A stretch of DNA of 16,198 bases, from NCBI GenBank assembly GCA_900553885.1, contig USFD01000070.1:1-16198 (forward strand), in the 5' to 3' direction. Shown here one piece after another: positions 1-5,859 of this stretch. The position numbers and the translations under genes were made by a program. This DNA comes from an uncultured Ruminococcus sp. (GTDB taxonomy: Bacteria > Bacillota > Clostridia > Lachnospirales > Lachnospiraceae). Under the pieces are notes generated by a model. That model searched no databases. It was not told the DNA's origin and saw only the letters and a list, made by a program, of their open reading frames with translations. How positions within the stretch are numbered: position 1 is the first letter of the stretch; each line of letters begins with the position of its first letter.

Positions 1-21
1 ATTATATCTTGTATGTGTCAT
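1..21 (-). CDS. Possible 5' end of a leftward gene, cut by the window edge
   Basis: On the minus strand an ATG at 21-19 opens a frame reading MTHTRYN before the window ends. An AGGAG ribosome site (minus strand, 34-30) lies 8 nt upstream, which is ideal spacing. Seven codons are too few to identify a product. A weak promoter-like pair on the same strand (TTGTGA, 17-nt spacer, TATTTT, in roughly 85-115) could serve it. The call rests only on the ribosome site plus start codon and could be chance in AT-rich DNA. Confidence 0.35.
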
Positions 22-399
22 ACCTAACTCTCCTAATTGAATAATAATGAGATAGTCAATAGTAACTTTAAATTCATAGATATAAAATATTGTTATATGT
101 ACAGTATCACAAACCGCAAACCGTTATTCAAATCTTTACACGATTTACAATAACCTGATTGTCAATATTACATTCGGTTATCCTATTTTTGCCTTTATAA
201 CGTTTCTATATAGAAGTTTCACCCCACCGTATTTTAACATATTTGTCATTTACAGTATCTAGTAGCTAATAGCATTAAATGCTAATGATTGTCTTTACTA
301 TACAAGTTACTCTAAGCCTTTGAATGTAAGGCTGTATTACTGAATTCGTATTTATATAGATACTTATCATTACGGATCTATAATGAGTAATCACAAATC
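22..399. other. AT-rich gene-free stretch left of the IS
   Basis: About 380 bases without a credible coding frame on either strand, strongly AT-rich and much lower in GC than the hyp and ech genes. It may be the long leader of the possible leftward gene at the edge. No tRNA, strong hairpin terminator or array of repeats is visible. It does not look like a continuation of the gene cut by the right end of the IS. Confidence 0.5.
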
Positions 400-427
400 G
401 ATAGTGTCAATAGTTTTTCGCAAAATC
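400..427 (+). repeat. IS left terminal inverted repeat
   Basis: Twenty-eight bases that align without gaps to the reverse complement of 1737-1764. The first four bases and the inner twelve are identical, while the middle is degenerate. It lies downstream of the transposase stop codon. Confidence 0.75.
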
Positions 428-454
428 AGAACCTAGCCGTTTGGCAGCCGATAG

Positions 455-1651
455 TCAGCCGGCTATGATATCAGACAGCAGATCCTCTTCTGATTTAAAA
501 AGATGATCCATATTCATATAGCGTCTGGCTCCCCAACTGGTTGCTGCTACATGACGCAGTCTGGCACATACGAGCATCAAGGCACTCTGCCCGTCAGGAA
601 AAGCACCGATCGCTTTTGTACGGCGTTTAATCTCACGGTTGAGGCGCTCAATAGCGTTATTGGTCTGGATCCGGGTCCAATGCTGCGTAGGAAAATCCAT
701 ATAGGTCAAGGTTTCTTCGATTCCGTCCTCTACCTTTTTGGCAGCTTTAGCAAGCTTCATGGCCCGGAGTTTCTCCGCTACCTGGATTGCTTTTTCACGG
801 GCGGCTTCCTTGCTTTCCTGCGCATGGATCGCCTTGAGCATAAGCGCTACCGTTTTCATCTTGTTACGGGGTGTAACAGAAAATATATTTCTGTAAAAAT
901 GAACCGTACAGCGCTGATATCTGGCATCCGGAAAGACTTCCGGAATGGTTTCAAGCATCCCGAGATTCTTATCGCCGATGATCAAACGTACACCAGTAAG
1001 CCCTCGTTCTTTCAACCATACGAAGAAAGAACGCCAGCTTTCACGATCCTCTTTCATCCCTTCCGCAGCGCCAAGGATTTCCCGGCAGCCATCCTGACTG
1101 ACACCAATGGCAACGAGAACAGAAACGTTCTGGATCTCGCCGCCCCAGCTACGTTTCAGGTAAACACCATCTACGTAAACATAGGGATAGTCCCCGGAAA
1201 GCGGACGGGTACGCCAGGTTTCAATATGCTCATAAGCCTTCTTATTCAGGTTGCTGATGGTTCCGGGGGATACTTTCGTTCCCCATAAGGCTTCGGTGAT
1301 ATCCTCCACGCGTCGGACAGAAACACCGGCTAGATACATCTCAATAAGAGCTTCTTCCACGGAAGATTCTCTGCGACGATATCTTTCGATAATGGCAGTC
1401 TCGAAAGGAACCCCTTTCAGTTTAGGAACCTTCAGTTCGACTTCCCCTGCAGTAGTGTGGAGATTTCGCTTATAGTGGCCAGAACGATATCCCTGGCGGT
1501 CAGAGGAGCGCTCATACTTTTCAGCGTTGACTAATTCGTCGGCTTCCTTATCGAGCAGGGCGTTTAATGTTTCTTCGACACTGTTACGGACAAGATCCTT
1601 TAAATCGTGCTTTATTAAGTCCTCATTTAGCTGTATAATCTTATCAGACAT
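455..1651 (-). CDS. IS256-family DDE transposase (mutator type)
   Basis: A 398-aa protein of the usual length for IS256-family transposases. It catalyses cut-and-paste or copy-out transposition of its own element. The catalytic triad is readable: D161 in VDGVYLK, D227 in IIGDKNLG, and E335 in NNAIERLNREIKRR. The family's C-(2)-H signature is at C248/H251 (RCTVHFYRN). The N-terminal region has the GYRSGHYKR and VPKLKG motifs that precede the catalytic domain. The start is supported by AAAGGAGG ten bases upstream of the ATG. The frame is intact, with no stop or shift, so the element may still be active. It is read leftward, opposite to the mobile-element genes at 1765-2177. A 261-aa frame on the opposite strand is a shadow. 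Confidence 0.95.
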   Translation of the reverse strand: MSDKIIQLNEDLIKHDLKDLVRNSVEETLNALLDKEADELVNAEKYERSSDRQGYRSGHYKRNLHTTAGEVELKVPKLKGVPFETAIIERYRRRESSVEEALIEMYLAGVSVRRVEDITEALWGTKVSPGTISNLNKKAYEHIETWRTRPLSGDYPYVYVDGVYLKRSWGGEIQNVSVLVAIGVSQDGCREILGAAEGMKEDRESWRSFFVWLKERGLTGVRLIIGDKNLGMLETIPEVFPDARYQRCTVHFYRNIFSVTPRNKMKTVALMLKAIHAQESKEAAREKAIQVAEKLRAMKLAKAAKKVEDGIEETLTYMDFPTQHWTRIQTNNAIERLNREIKRRTKAIGAFPDGQSALMLVCARLRHVAATSWGARRYMNMDHLFKSEEDLLSDIIAG

Positions 1652-1736
1652 GGTTCTATAGCCTCCTTTGATAGATTTGGTTGTGGTGACTTAATTTTAC
1701 CAAACGGCTATAGACCATGTCTATTTTTATGAAATG

Positions 1737-1764
1737 GATTTTGCGAAATTAATTATACGTTATC
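1737..1764 (-). repeat. IS right terminal inverted repeat
   Basis: Partner of 400-427, on the promoter side of the transposase gene. The bases immediately outside (from 1765) are in frame with the gene tail ending at 1839, so this marks the exact junction with the disrupted host gene. Confidence 0.75.
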
Positions 1765-1839
1765 TATCTTGAAACATGGGAAAGTGAAGTTGAACGAGAG
1801 GCCCTTAGATGGGCAGAGAAGGAGCCGGGATATATTTGA
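1765..1839 (+). pseudogene. 3' tail of a small mobile-element gene truncated by the IS
   Basis: From the first base outside the IS, a frame encodes the 24 residues YLETWESEVEREALRWAEKE plus PGYI, then TGA at 1837-1839. Within the IS the same frame meets a stop at 1750-1752, so no start is left. The charged, helix-like sequence and its ATGA overlap with the next small gene suggest the C-terminus of a short prophage or integrative-element protein. The 5' part is not recognisable on the other side of the IS (before 400), so it was lost by deletion or rearrangement and not simply split. The family is not identified. Confidence 0.6.
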
Positions 1840-1985
1840 TGAAAAACCATGAAGGGTATCACGATCCGACGGCAGGAAAGGCGATCAGGCGGGCCCACCG
1901 GGCGAAACGTCGGGGAAGTCGTGAAACACGACCTCTGACCTACAAGGTCGGCGATCTGCCGGGGTTCCCGGTGATACTGAAATAG
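1839..1985 (+). CDS. 48-aa basic phage/ICE-type small protein
   Basis: A 48-residue protein beginning MKNHEGYHDPTAGKAIRRAH, with a cluster of arginines and lysines at residues 17-29 and ending GFPVILK. Its ATG overlaps the stop of the preceding cut gene (ATGA at 1838-1841), typical of translationally coupled small genes. The pattern Y-x-DPTA-x-x-AI followed by basic residues resembles short uncharacterised proteins I associate with Firmicute prophages and conjugative elements. That resemblance is from memory, not a search. Function unknown; DNA or RNA binding is possible from the charge. With the promoter-side gene cut by the IS, it may no longer be transcribed. Confidence 0.6.
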   Translation: MKNHEGYHDPTAGKAIRRAHRAKRRGSRETRPLTYKVGDLPGFPVILK

Positions 1986-1988
1986 ATA

Positions 1989-2017
1989 TTGTGTGCTGTC
2001 TGTGCTTATGGTAGTAT
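1989..2017 (+). promoter_or_regulatory. Candidate promoter of the type I toxin
   Basis: TTGTGT (1989-1994), a 17-nt spacer and TAGTAT (2012-2017) give a plausible sigma-70/SigA promoter about 70 nt upstream of the toxin ATG. It starts just after the stop of the 48-aa gene. Confidence 0.5.
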
Positions 2018-2084
2018 ATGGACAGGAACAACCGTGTTGCAGGGTGGCTGACCTCTATTCTTACATAGAATGGGGGTGGTGCTG

Positions 2085-2177
2085 ATGGACAAGAAACCGT
2101 TTGGCTTTAAAGATCTGATGGCTTTTGGAATGTTCATTCTGGCATTGCTGACATTCGTTTTCGCGAACTTGAAGTAA
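2085..2177 (+). CDS. Holin-like type I toxin peptide (TxpA/Hol-Tox-like)
   Basis: A 30-aa peptide: a short charged N-terminus (MDKKPFGFKD), then a single hydrophobic span around residues 11-27 (LMAFGMFILALLTFVFA) and a terminal lysine. The central 'AFG-x-F-I-L-A-L-L-T-F' pattern is that of the putative holin-like toxins of Firmicutes, small membrane peptides that depolarise the cell when overproduced. GGGGGTGG (2072-2079) lies 5 bases before the ATG and directly follows a small hairpin (ATTCT 2057-2061 / AGAAT 2067-2071) that could tune access to the ribosome site. Immediately downstream lie convergent terminators and a strong antisense promoter, the layout of TxpA/RatA-like type I systems. 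The family call is from the pattern, but the arrangement is directly visible. Confidence 0.75.
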   Translation: MDKKPFGFKDLMAFGMFILALLTFVFANLK

Positions 2178-2190
2178 TGTTTTAAGGCAT

Positions 2191-2231
2191 AGAAAAACCA
2201 CCCTCTAAACTTTGTCCGGTTTCAGGGTGGT
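2191..2231 (-). terminator. Rho-independent terminator of the antisense RNA
   Basis: Read on the minus strand, ACCACCCT (2231-2224) pairs with AGGGTGGT (2204-2197), with an extra 4-bp pairing in the loop, followed by a U-run (TTTTTCT). Confidence 0.75.
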
Positions 2232-2286
2232 AATTCTATTACAATCTTGTCGAGGTCAACCCCTTGTGGGCGGTTGTTCCTTTTCT
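2191..2286 (-). ncRNA. Candidate antisense antitoxin RNA (RatA-like)
   Basis: A minus-strand transcript of roughly 96 nt is predicted. Its promoter is at 2293-2321 and the expected start is near 2286. It ends at a hairpin (2197-2204 paired with 2224-2231, inner pairing 2207-2210 with 2219-2222) followed on the minus strand by TTTTTCT. It would be complementary to the 3' untranslated part of the toxin mRNA (after the stop at 2177), not to the coding region, as in TxpA/RatA pairs. No protein frame of interest lies in it; the 64-aa minus-strand frame at 2239-2433 is fortuitous. Confidence 0.65.
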
Positions 2287-2290
2287 ATTC
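2257..2290 (+). terminator. Terminator of the toxin mRNA
   Basis: On the plus strand CAACC (2257-2261) pairs with GGTTG (2272-2276), with further CC/GG pairing inside, and is followed by a T-rich run (TTCCTTTTCTATT). This would end the toxin transcript inside the region covered by the antisense RNA. Confidence 0.55.
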
Positions 2291-2292
2291 AC

Positions 2293-2321
2293 AATATAGC
2301 ATATCACTCCCGGTGATTCAA
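2293..2321 (-). promoter_or_regulatory. Promoter of the antisense antitoxin RNA
   Basis: On the minus strand, TTGAAT (2321-2316), a 17-nt spacer and TATATT (2298-2293) give a near-consensus SigA promoter. It drives transcription toward the toxin gene and looks stronger than the toxin promoter, as expected if antitoxin RNA is in excess. Confidence 0.7.
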
Positions 2322-2467
2322 GTTTTTGATACTGAAATGATACTAAAAATTTGTACAGACTGCAAAAATATGGCATATTATGCAAAGATGCGACCGGAAA
2401 ACAGCAAAAATAAGCTATTACAATAGGAAGCAAATCGTGTTTTGACTCCTGTTATCCGCATTGAACG
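2322..2467. other. Spacer after the toxin-antitoxin locus; tRNA-3'-end-like stretch at 2441-2460
   Basis: AT-rich spacer without a supported gene. At 2441-2460 the bases TTTGACTCCTGTTATCCGCA resemble the T-loop, T-stem 3' strand and acceptor 3' strand (TATCCGC plus discriminator A) of a tRNA, but no 5' part of a tRNA is present. It could be the relic of an integration site for the element whose debris lies to the left. Confidence 0.3.
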
Positions 2468-2513
2468 AAATCTCTGAATCCCCTTTGAAAAACCGGGGGT
2501 TCAGAGATTTTTC
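2468..2513 (-). terminator. Strong terminator after the MATE gene, bidirectional
   Basis: A 16-bp stem (2468-2483 with 2495-2510, one G-T wobble) with an 11-nt loop begins just past the MATE stop codon at 2517-2519. A T-run follows on the plus strand (TTTTTCT) and a shorter one on the minus strand. It isolates the TetR-MATE operon from the mobile debris. Confidence 0.85.
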
Positions 2514-2516
2514 TGA

Positions 2517-3863
2517 TTAATCATTTCCTGCAGAGCTCTTATCGGTCCGTTCCTGTTTAACTAATTCGTGATTTGCGATAATTGTCGCTGCGGCAGCTGC
2601 AATAATATGACTGATTAAGACAGCTGTCCAGATTCCGTTTATTCCTGAAGCATAATGAGATAATATCCATGCCAGAGGCATTCTTATTATTATGTAATAT
2701 AGTATCATACAAAACAGGCTTTTCGCAGGCCTGCCCATTCCATTTAAACTTCCCAGAAAGCAGTTCGTGACTGTATTCAGTATATATCCAACGCCCACAA
2801 TTTTAAAATACATGCCTACAATATCGGCCGCCGGTTCACTGTCCACAAAAAGGCGGGATAATGGTCTGGAAAAGCAGATTACACAGACAGAAAGAACAGC
2901 CAATATAATTGAGCCATATATCAGAGATATTTTTATGTATTCCTTTGCCCGGTCATATCTTTTTCCACCGGCGCACTGGCCTACAATACTTGTGAGTGCC
3001 ATATTTAAAGCCATTGCCGGATAAAATAAGATTGTTTCCAGTTTCCCGGTAATTCCATACGCGGCTAATGCGGAAATACCATATCCTGTCACAAGAGAAG
3101 TGAGAAAACTTGTACTTATTGCAGGAATACTCTGCTGAAAAGCAGAAGGAACCCCTTTTATAATAAATGAGGGAATGAATTTCTTATTAAAAAGCGGCAG
3201 ATGAAGATTTAACAGCTGCTTCTTATATAAATATAAAAGCATAAAGATAAGACACAGAGTTTGTGATAAAACCGTGGCAACGGCTGCACCGTTGAATCCC
3301 ATAAAATGTATAAACAATGGATCCAGCGCCGCGTTTAACAGTGTACAGATCAGCATCGCGGCGACCTGGAAAACACTGTTCCCGAAGCTCCTTAAAACGG
3401 CGGTGAAATAGCAGTACAGATAAACCGCCAGGTATCCGAGAAGATATATCGCCAGATACTGACGTGCGAACGGCATAACTTCCTCCGGCGTATTAAGCAA
3501 TATGAGAATTGGATTTAATGCTGCCTCAGCCAAAACAGTTACACCCAGTGAAAATATAACCGCAGACACTAAAGATGTTACAATCAACTGGTCCGTTTTT
3601 TCTTTATCACCTGCGCCGATAGCCTGCGACAGCAGGATCGTGACACCGTTTGTTGCTCCCATGGCAACGGAACTGAGAATCAGAATGACCGGTGTCGAGT
3701 TTGTTAAGGCCGCGTATGCTGTTTCACCCAGCAGATTCCCGATCCAGAGACTGTCGACAAGATTATATGCCATATTAAGAAACATGGCTGCCATAAGCGG
3801 TAATACCATTGCTGTTAAACACTGTTTTGTGTTTCCTTTAATAAAGTCTATTTTTGTATTCAT
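2517..3863 (-). CDS. MATE-family multidrug/metabolite efflux transporter
   Basis: A 448-aa polytopic membrane protein with about 12 hydrophobic segments, the usual MATE size, exporting organic cations or drugs in exchange for Na+ or H+. Family features seen early in the protein are MAYNLVDSLWIGNLLG and GATNGVTILLSQAIGAGD, the LRSFGNS segment, and NAALDPLFIHFMGFNGAAVA, with a second-half repeat of the fold. I place the start at MNTKIDFIKGN (ATG at 3863-3861) because AGGAGG-like ACCTCC (3875-3880 on plus) lies 11 bases upstream; a frame extending to 3914 adds 17 unlikely residues. It is the second gene after a TetR regulator, separated by 91 bases containing a hairpin. Substrate unknown; the TetR pairing suggests induction by a toxic compound. 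Confidence 0.92.
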   Translation of the reverse strand: MNTKIDFIKGNTKQCLTAMVLPLMAAMFLNMAYNLVDSLWIGNLLGETAYAALTNSTPVILILSSVAMGATNGVTILLSQAIGAGDKEKTDQLIVTSLVSAVIFSLGVTVLAEAALNPILILLNTPEEVMPFARQYLAIYLLGYLAVYLYCYFTAVLRSFGNSVFQVAAMLICTLLNAALDPLFIHFMGFNGAAVATVLSQTLCLIFMLLYLYKKQLLNLHLPLFNKKFIPSFIIKGVPSAFQQSIPAISTSFLTSLVTGYGISALAAYGITGKLETILFYPAMALNMALTSIVGQCAGGKRYDRAKEYIKISLIYGSIILAVLSVCVICFSRPLSRLFVDSEPAADIVGMYFKIVGVGYILNTVTNCFLGSLNGMGRPAKSLFCMILYYIIIRMPLAWILSHYASGINGIWTAVLISHIIAAAAATIIANHELVKQERTDKSSAGND

Positions 3864-3882
3864 GTGTATGGAATACCTCCTT

Positions 3883-3894
3883 AATGAATGAATA
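3883..3894. promoter_or_regulatory. Possible second TetR half-operator before the MATE gene
   Basis: AATGAATGAATA (3883-3894) is the exact reverse complement of 4601-4612 in the tetR promoter palindrome. It sits 2 bases upstream (on the gene's strand) of the MATE ribosome site. There is no matching opposite arm here, so it would be a half-site only, and short AT-rich matches can be chance. Confidence 0.35.
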
Positions 3895-3918
3895 TCAGTC
3901 ACTATAAGTTTCAAATAA

Positions 3919-3942
3919 TTCCCTGCCTGATCCAGCAGGGAA
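3919..3942 (-). terminator. Hairpin between tetR and the MATE gene (attenuating terminator?)
   Basis: TTCCCTGC (3919-3926) pairs with GCAGGGAA (3935-3942), with an 8-nt loop. On the minus strand it is followed by the moderately T-rich TTATTTGA. It lies just after the regulator's stop codon and could lower read-through into the pump gene or mark an RNA processing site. Confidence 0.5.
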
Positions 3943-3954
3943 AATTTATGTTTT

Positions 3955-4527
3955 CTATGAGAAATTTTTGATCAGCTCAAGCAGAAAAGTACGGGTCTGT
4001 TTTACGCGTTCTTCGGCAGAAAGCTTCTGGTTAAGAAGTACGCCTAACTGTCCATATACGCAGAAAGAAGCCATGGTTTCCGGATCCCGTACCTGAATTG
4101 TTCCCTGTTCATTTGCCGCAGAAAGCAGATCTGCAACGACAGGCTGCAGTTTTGAACAGATTTTTAAAGATAACTGATTATGGAATTTTGTATTGCTTTT
4201 ATCGTGACATATTTTCTGGGCATAGCTGTTATCATTTTCTGTTTCCCAAAATGTAGGCATTTTCTCAATTATCTCTGTCAAAGACATTCCCGGAGTTAAA
4301 CTACGGCAGATATGGTCAACCTGCTTTTGCGCGTACTGGTCGAGCGCGGTATCAAACAGTTCTTCTTTTGAAGGAAAATATCGATAACAAAGCCCTTGAG
4401 CCACATTCATTTCTTTTGCAATATCTGAAATGGATGTTTTTTCATAGCCCTTTTCATAAAACATCTTCATTGCAGTATCAATAATTTCCTGCCGCCTTTC
4501 CTCAGGTGGTTTTGTAATTCTGGTCAT
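3955..4527 (-). CDS. TetR/AcrR-family transcriptional regulator
   Basis: A 190-aa protein with a classic TetR N-terminus: RRQEIIDTAMKMFYEKGYEK, then the helix-turn-helix TSISDIAKEMNVAQGLCYRY (about residues 31-50) followed by FPSKEELFDTAL. The rest (about 65-190) is the ligand-binding and dimerisation domain, whose ligand cannot be read from sequence. I chose the ATG at 4527 because GAGGTG (minus, 4542-4537) lies 9 bases upstream; a longer frame from 4557 adds ten residues without a good ribosome site. It is the first gene of a two-gene operon with the MATE pump and very probably represses it and itself, since a palindrome overlaps the -35 of its promoter. Confidence 0.92.
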   Translation of the reverse strand: MTRITKPPEERRQEIIDTAMKMFYEKGYEKTSISDIAKEMNVAQGLCYRYFPSKEELFDTALDQYAQKQVDHICRSLTPGMSLTEIIEKMPTFWETENDNSYAQKICHDKSNTKFHNQLSLKICSKLQPVVADLLSAANEQGTIQVRDPETMASFCVYGQLGVLLNQKLSAEERVKQTRTFLLELIKNFS

Positions 4528-4564
4528 AGATGTAGTCACCTCTTTTCTGTCTGTCACATGATAG

Positions 4565-4593
4565 AGTATAGCATAAATATATTTATTTGTAAA
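4565..4593 (-). promoter_or_regulatory. Promoter of the tetR-MATE operon
   Basis: On the minus strand, TTTACA (4593-4588), exactly 17 nt and TATACT (4570-4565) give a strong SigA promoter about 38 bases upstream of the chosen TetR start. Confidence 0.75.
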
Positions 4594-4612
4594 TGAATAT
4601 TATTCATTCATT
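4592..4612. promoter_or_regulatory. Candidate TetR operator over the -35
   Basis: AATGAAT (4592-4598) and ATTCATT (4602-4608) form a perfect 7-bp inverted repeat around a 3-bp centre, extended by a second CATT on the right. The repeat overlaps the -35 hexamer at 4588-4593, the right position for autorepression. The TGAATGAAT/ATTCATTCA style is typical of TetR operators in Firmicutes. Confidence 0.65.
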
Positions 4613-4812
4613 GGAGGGGCGCTCCATGATGTCCCTGCTATATTGCAGACAGGAGTATTGGAAGTCGTCCGTTTGCCATGCAGCAGCGGGAATCCGCTTG
4701 CAGCTTCTTCCCGCTGTATGTCGTCCGCCATATAGCAAAAACACAGCAAGAAGACATTTATAAGCCAGCTTATATGTCTTCTTGCTGTGTTTTTTACTGC
4801 ATGGCAAACTGG
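4613..4812. other. Gene-free 200-bp region with nested inverted repeats
   Basis: No credible coding frame. An outer perfect 13-bp inverted repeat (GTTTGCCATGCAG 4671-4683, complement 4797-4809) encloses two hairpins: 4684-4691 with 4709-4716, stacked directly on the outer arm, and the long terminator-like hairpin at 4741-4790. An 8-base direct repeat GTCGTCCG occurs at 4664-4671 and 4720-4727. It could fold as a three-way junction in RNA or be the relic of a small palindromic element. Confidence 0.6.
4739..4795 (-). terminator. Terminator of the hyp operon (long hairpin)
   Basis: ACACAGCAAGAAGACAT (4741-4757) pairs perfectly with 4774-4790, and ATAAGC/GCTTAT inside the loop (4760-4765 with 4768-4773) extends the stem. 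A-run and T-run flank the two sides, so it can terminate on both strands. It lies about 20 bases past the hypE stop codon. Confidence 0.85.
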
Positions 4813-5826
4813 TTAGCATATCCTCGGCAGTTGGAGGCCGGTTAGTTTGGGGAGGATACGGCGGCCGCCGATGGAGGTTTTCAGGAGAAGTTTCCCGGGC
4901 AGTTCTTCTGTGACAGTGCCGATCCGGGCGGCCTGTTCTGCGCCGGGAATTCTGTGCATGGCCTCCAGTATGGCATCTGTACTGCCGGGAGCGCAGACAG
5001 CCAGCATTCTTCCTTCACAGGCACAGTACAGAGGATCCAGACCCAGTATATCGCAGGCAGCTTCCACTGCCGGATCTATTGGAAGGAGTGCTTCCTCCAG
5101 TTCAATGGAGAAGGGCATGCCTTCAGTGAATTCGTTCAGTGTGGTTGCAATGCCTCCTCTTGTGGGGTCCCTCAGGATACGGAGGGAAGAGGAGTCTGCT
5201 GCTGCGTCCATTGCGGCTGCCGAGATCCGGTGGAGAGGCTGGCAGTCGGAGCGAAGCGGGCTGTCTTCTCTCAGAAGTCCGGAGCGGGCCATCATTACTG
5301 CGGCGCCGTGGCAGCCGATACTGCCGCTGACCAGTACAGCGTCGCCGGGACGGATGCCCGGTTTCCCCGGGAGATCAGCGCGCTGAAATCCGATTCCTGC
5401 CGTATTGATATAGATGCCGTCTCCTTTTCCGGCTTCCACCACTTTCGTATCTCCGGTAACAATGGATACGCCGGCTGTTTTCGCCTCTTCTGCAATTGAG
5501 GATACAATACGGCGGAAATCTGAGAAAAGGAATCCTTCTTCCAGTATAAAAGACAGACTCAAATACTGAGGAGTTCCGCCTGCCATGCACAGGTCGTTGA
5601 CTGTTCCGCAGACGGAAAGTTTTCCGATGTCTCCCCCGGGGAATTCCCAGGGAGAGACGACAAAGCTGTCCGTGGAAAATACCAGTTTCCGGCTGCCGTC
5701 CAGAAGAGCGCCGTCCCCCAGCCGGGAAAGCGCCTGATTATCAAATGCAGGCAGCAGGATGGATTCAATCAGTTCTGAAGTCTTAGCTCCTCCGCTGCCG
5801 TAATCAAGAGTGATTCTGTCATCCAT
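4813..5826 (-). CDS. hypE: Hydrogenase maturation protein HypE (carbamoyl dehydratase)
   Basis: A 337-aa protein of the AIR-synthase/PurM fold, normal HypE length. With HypF it turns a carbamoyl group attached to its C-terminal cysteine into a thiocyanate in an ATP-dependent dehydration, supplying the CN- ligands of the NiFe centre. Seen here: the glycine-rich start DYGSGGAKTSELI, FSTDSFVVSPW (about 50-60), the ATP-site segment TGDTKVVEAGKGDG (124-137), RDPTRGGIATTLNE (219-232), and the essential terminal PRIC with C337 as last residue. The start is supported by AGAGGT 7 bases before the ATG. It is the last gene of hypABFCDE, 33 bases after hypD, and is followed by the strong terminator at 4739-4795. 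Confidence 0.97.
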   Translation of the reverse strand: MDDRITLDYGSGGAKTSELIESILLPAFDNQALSRLGDGALLDGSRKLVFSTDSFVVSPWEFPGGDIGKLSVCGTVNDLCMAGGTPQYLSLSFILEEGFLFSDFRRIVSSIAEEAKTAGVSIVTGDTKVVEAGKGDGIYINTAGIGFQRADLPGKPGIRPGDAVLVSGSIGCHGAAVMMARSGLLREDSPLRSDCQPLHRISAAAMDAAADSSSLRILRDPTRGGIATTLNEFTEGMPFSIELEEALLPIDPAVEAACDILGLDPLYCACEGRMLAVCAPGSTDAILEAMHRIPGAEQAARIGTVTEELPGKLLLKTSIGGRRILPKLTGLQLPRIC

Positions 5827-5859
5827 GATTTTTACCTCTGTTTCGTTTATTTATGTTAT

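Larger units (their letters stand above)
400..1764 (-). mobile_element. IS256-family insertion sequence, complete
   Basis: About 1365 bp bounded by imperfect 28-bp inverted repeats: left end 400-427 begins GATAGTGTCAATAG, right end (1764-1737 read on minus) begins GATAACGTATAATT, and both finish with the identical 12 bases TTTCGCAAAATC. GATA-starting tips are what I expect for IS256 relatives. An internal 11-base inverted repeat (TAGCCGTTTGG at 434-444, complement at 1700-1710) lies inside the tips, but 20 nt further in on the right than on the left. One intact transposase fills the element. The flanking 8-9 bases (ending at 399 and starting at 1765) do not match, so no target duplication is visible. 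Confidence 0.85.

Noticed and set aside
51..66. GATAGTCAATAGTAAC, resembling the IS left end at 400-414
   Set aside because: The likeness covers only about 13 bases with a 2-base gap in AT-rich DNA, and the conserved inner TTTCGCAAAATC is missing; probably chance.
503..1288. A 261-codon plus-strand frame
   Set aside because: Antisense to the IS256 transposase, which carries a complete catalytic triad. It is a shadow of that gene.
2239..2433. 64-codon minus-strand frame
   Set aside because: It overlaps the antisense RNA and its promoter, has no ribosome site and no protein-like conservation signal; better explained as untranslated DNA.
4604..4819. 71-codon minus-strand frame between hypE and tetR
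   Set aside because: It runs straight through the hyp terminator hairpin and nested inverted repeats, and lacks a ribosome site.
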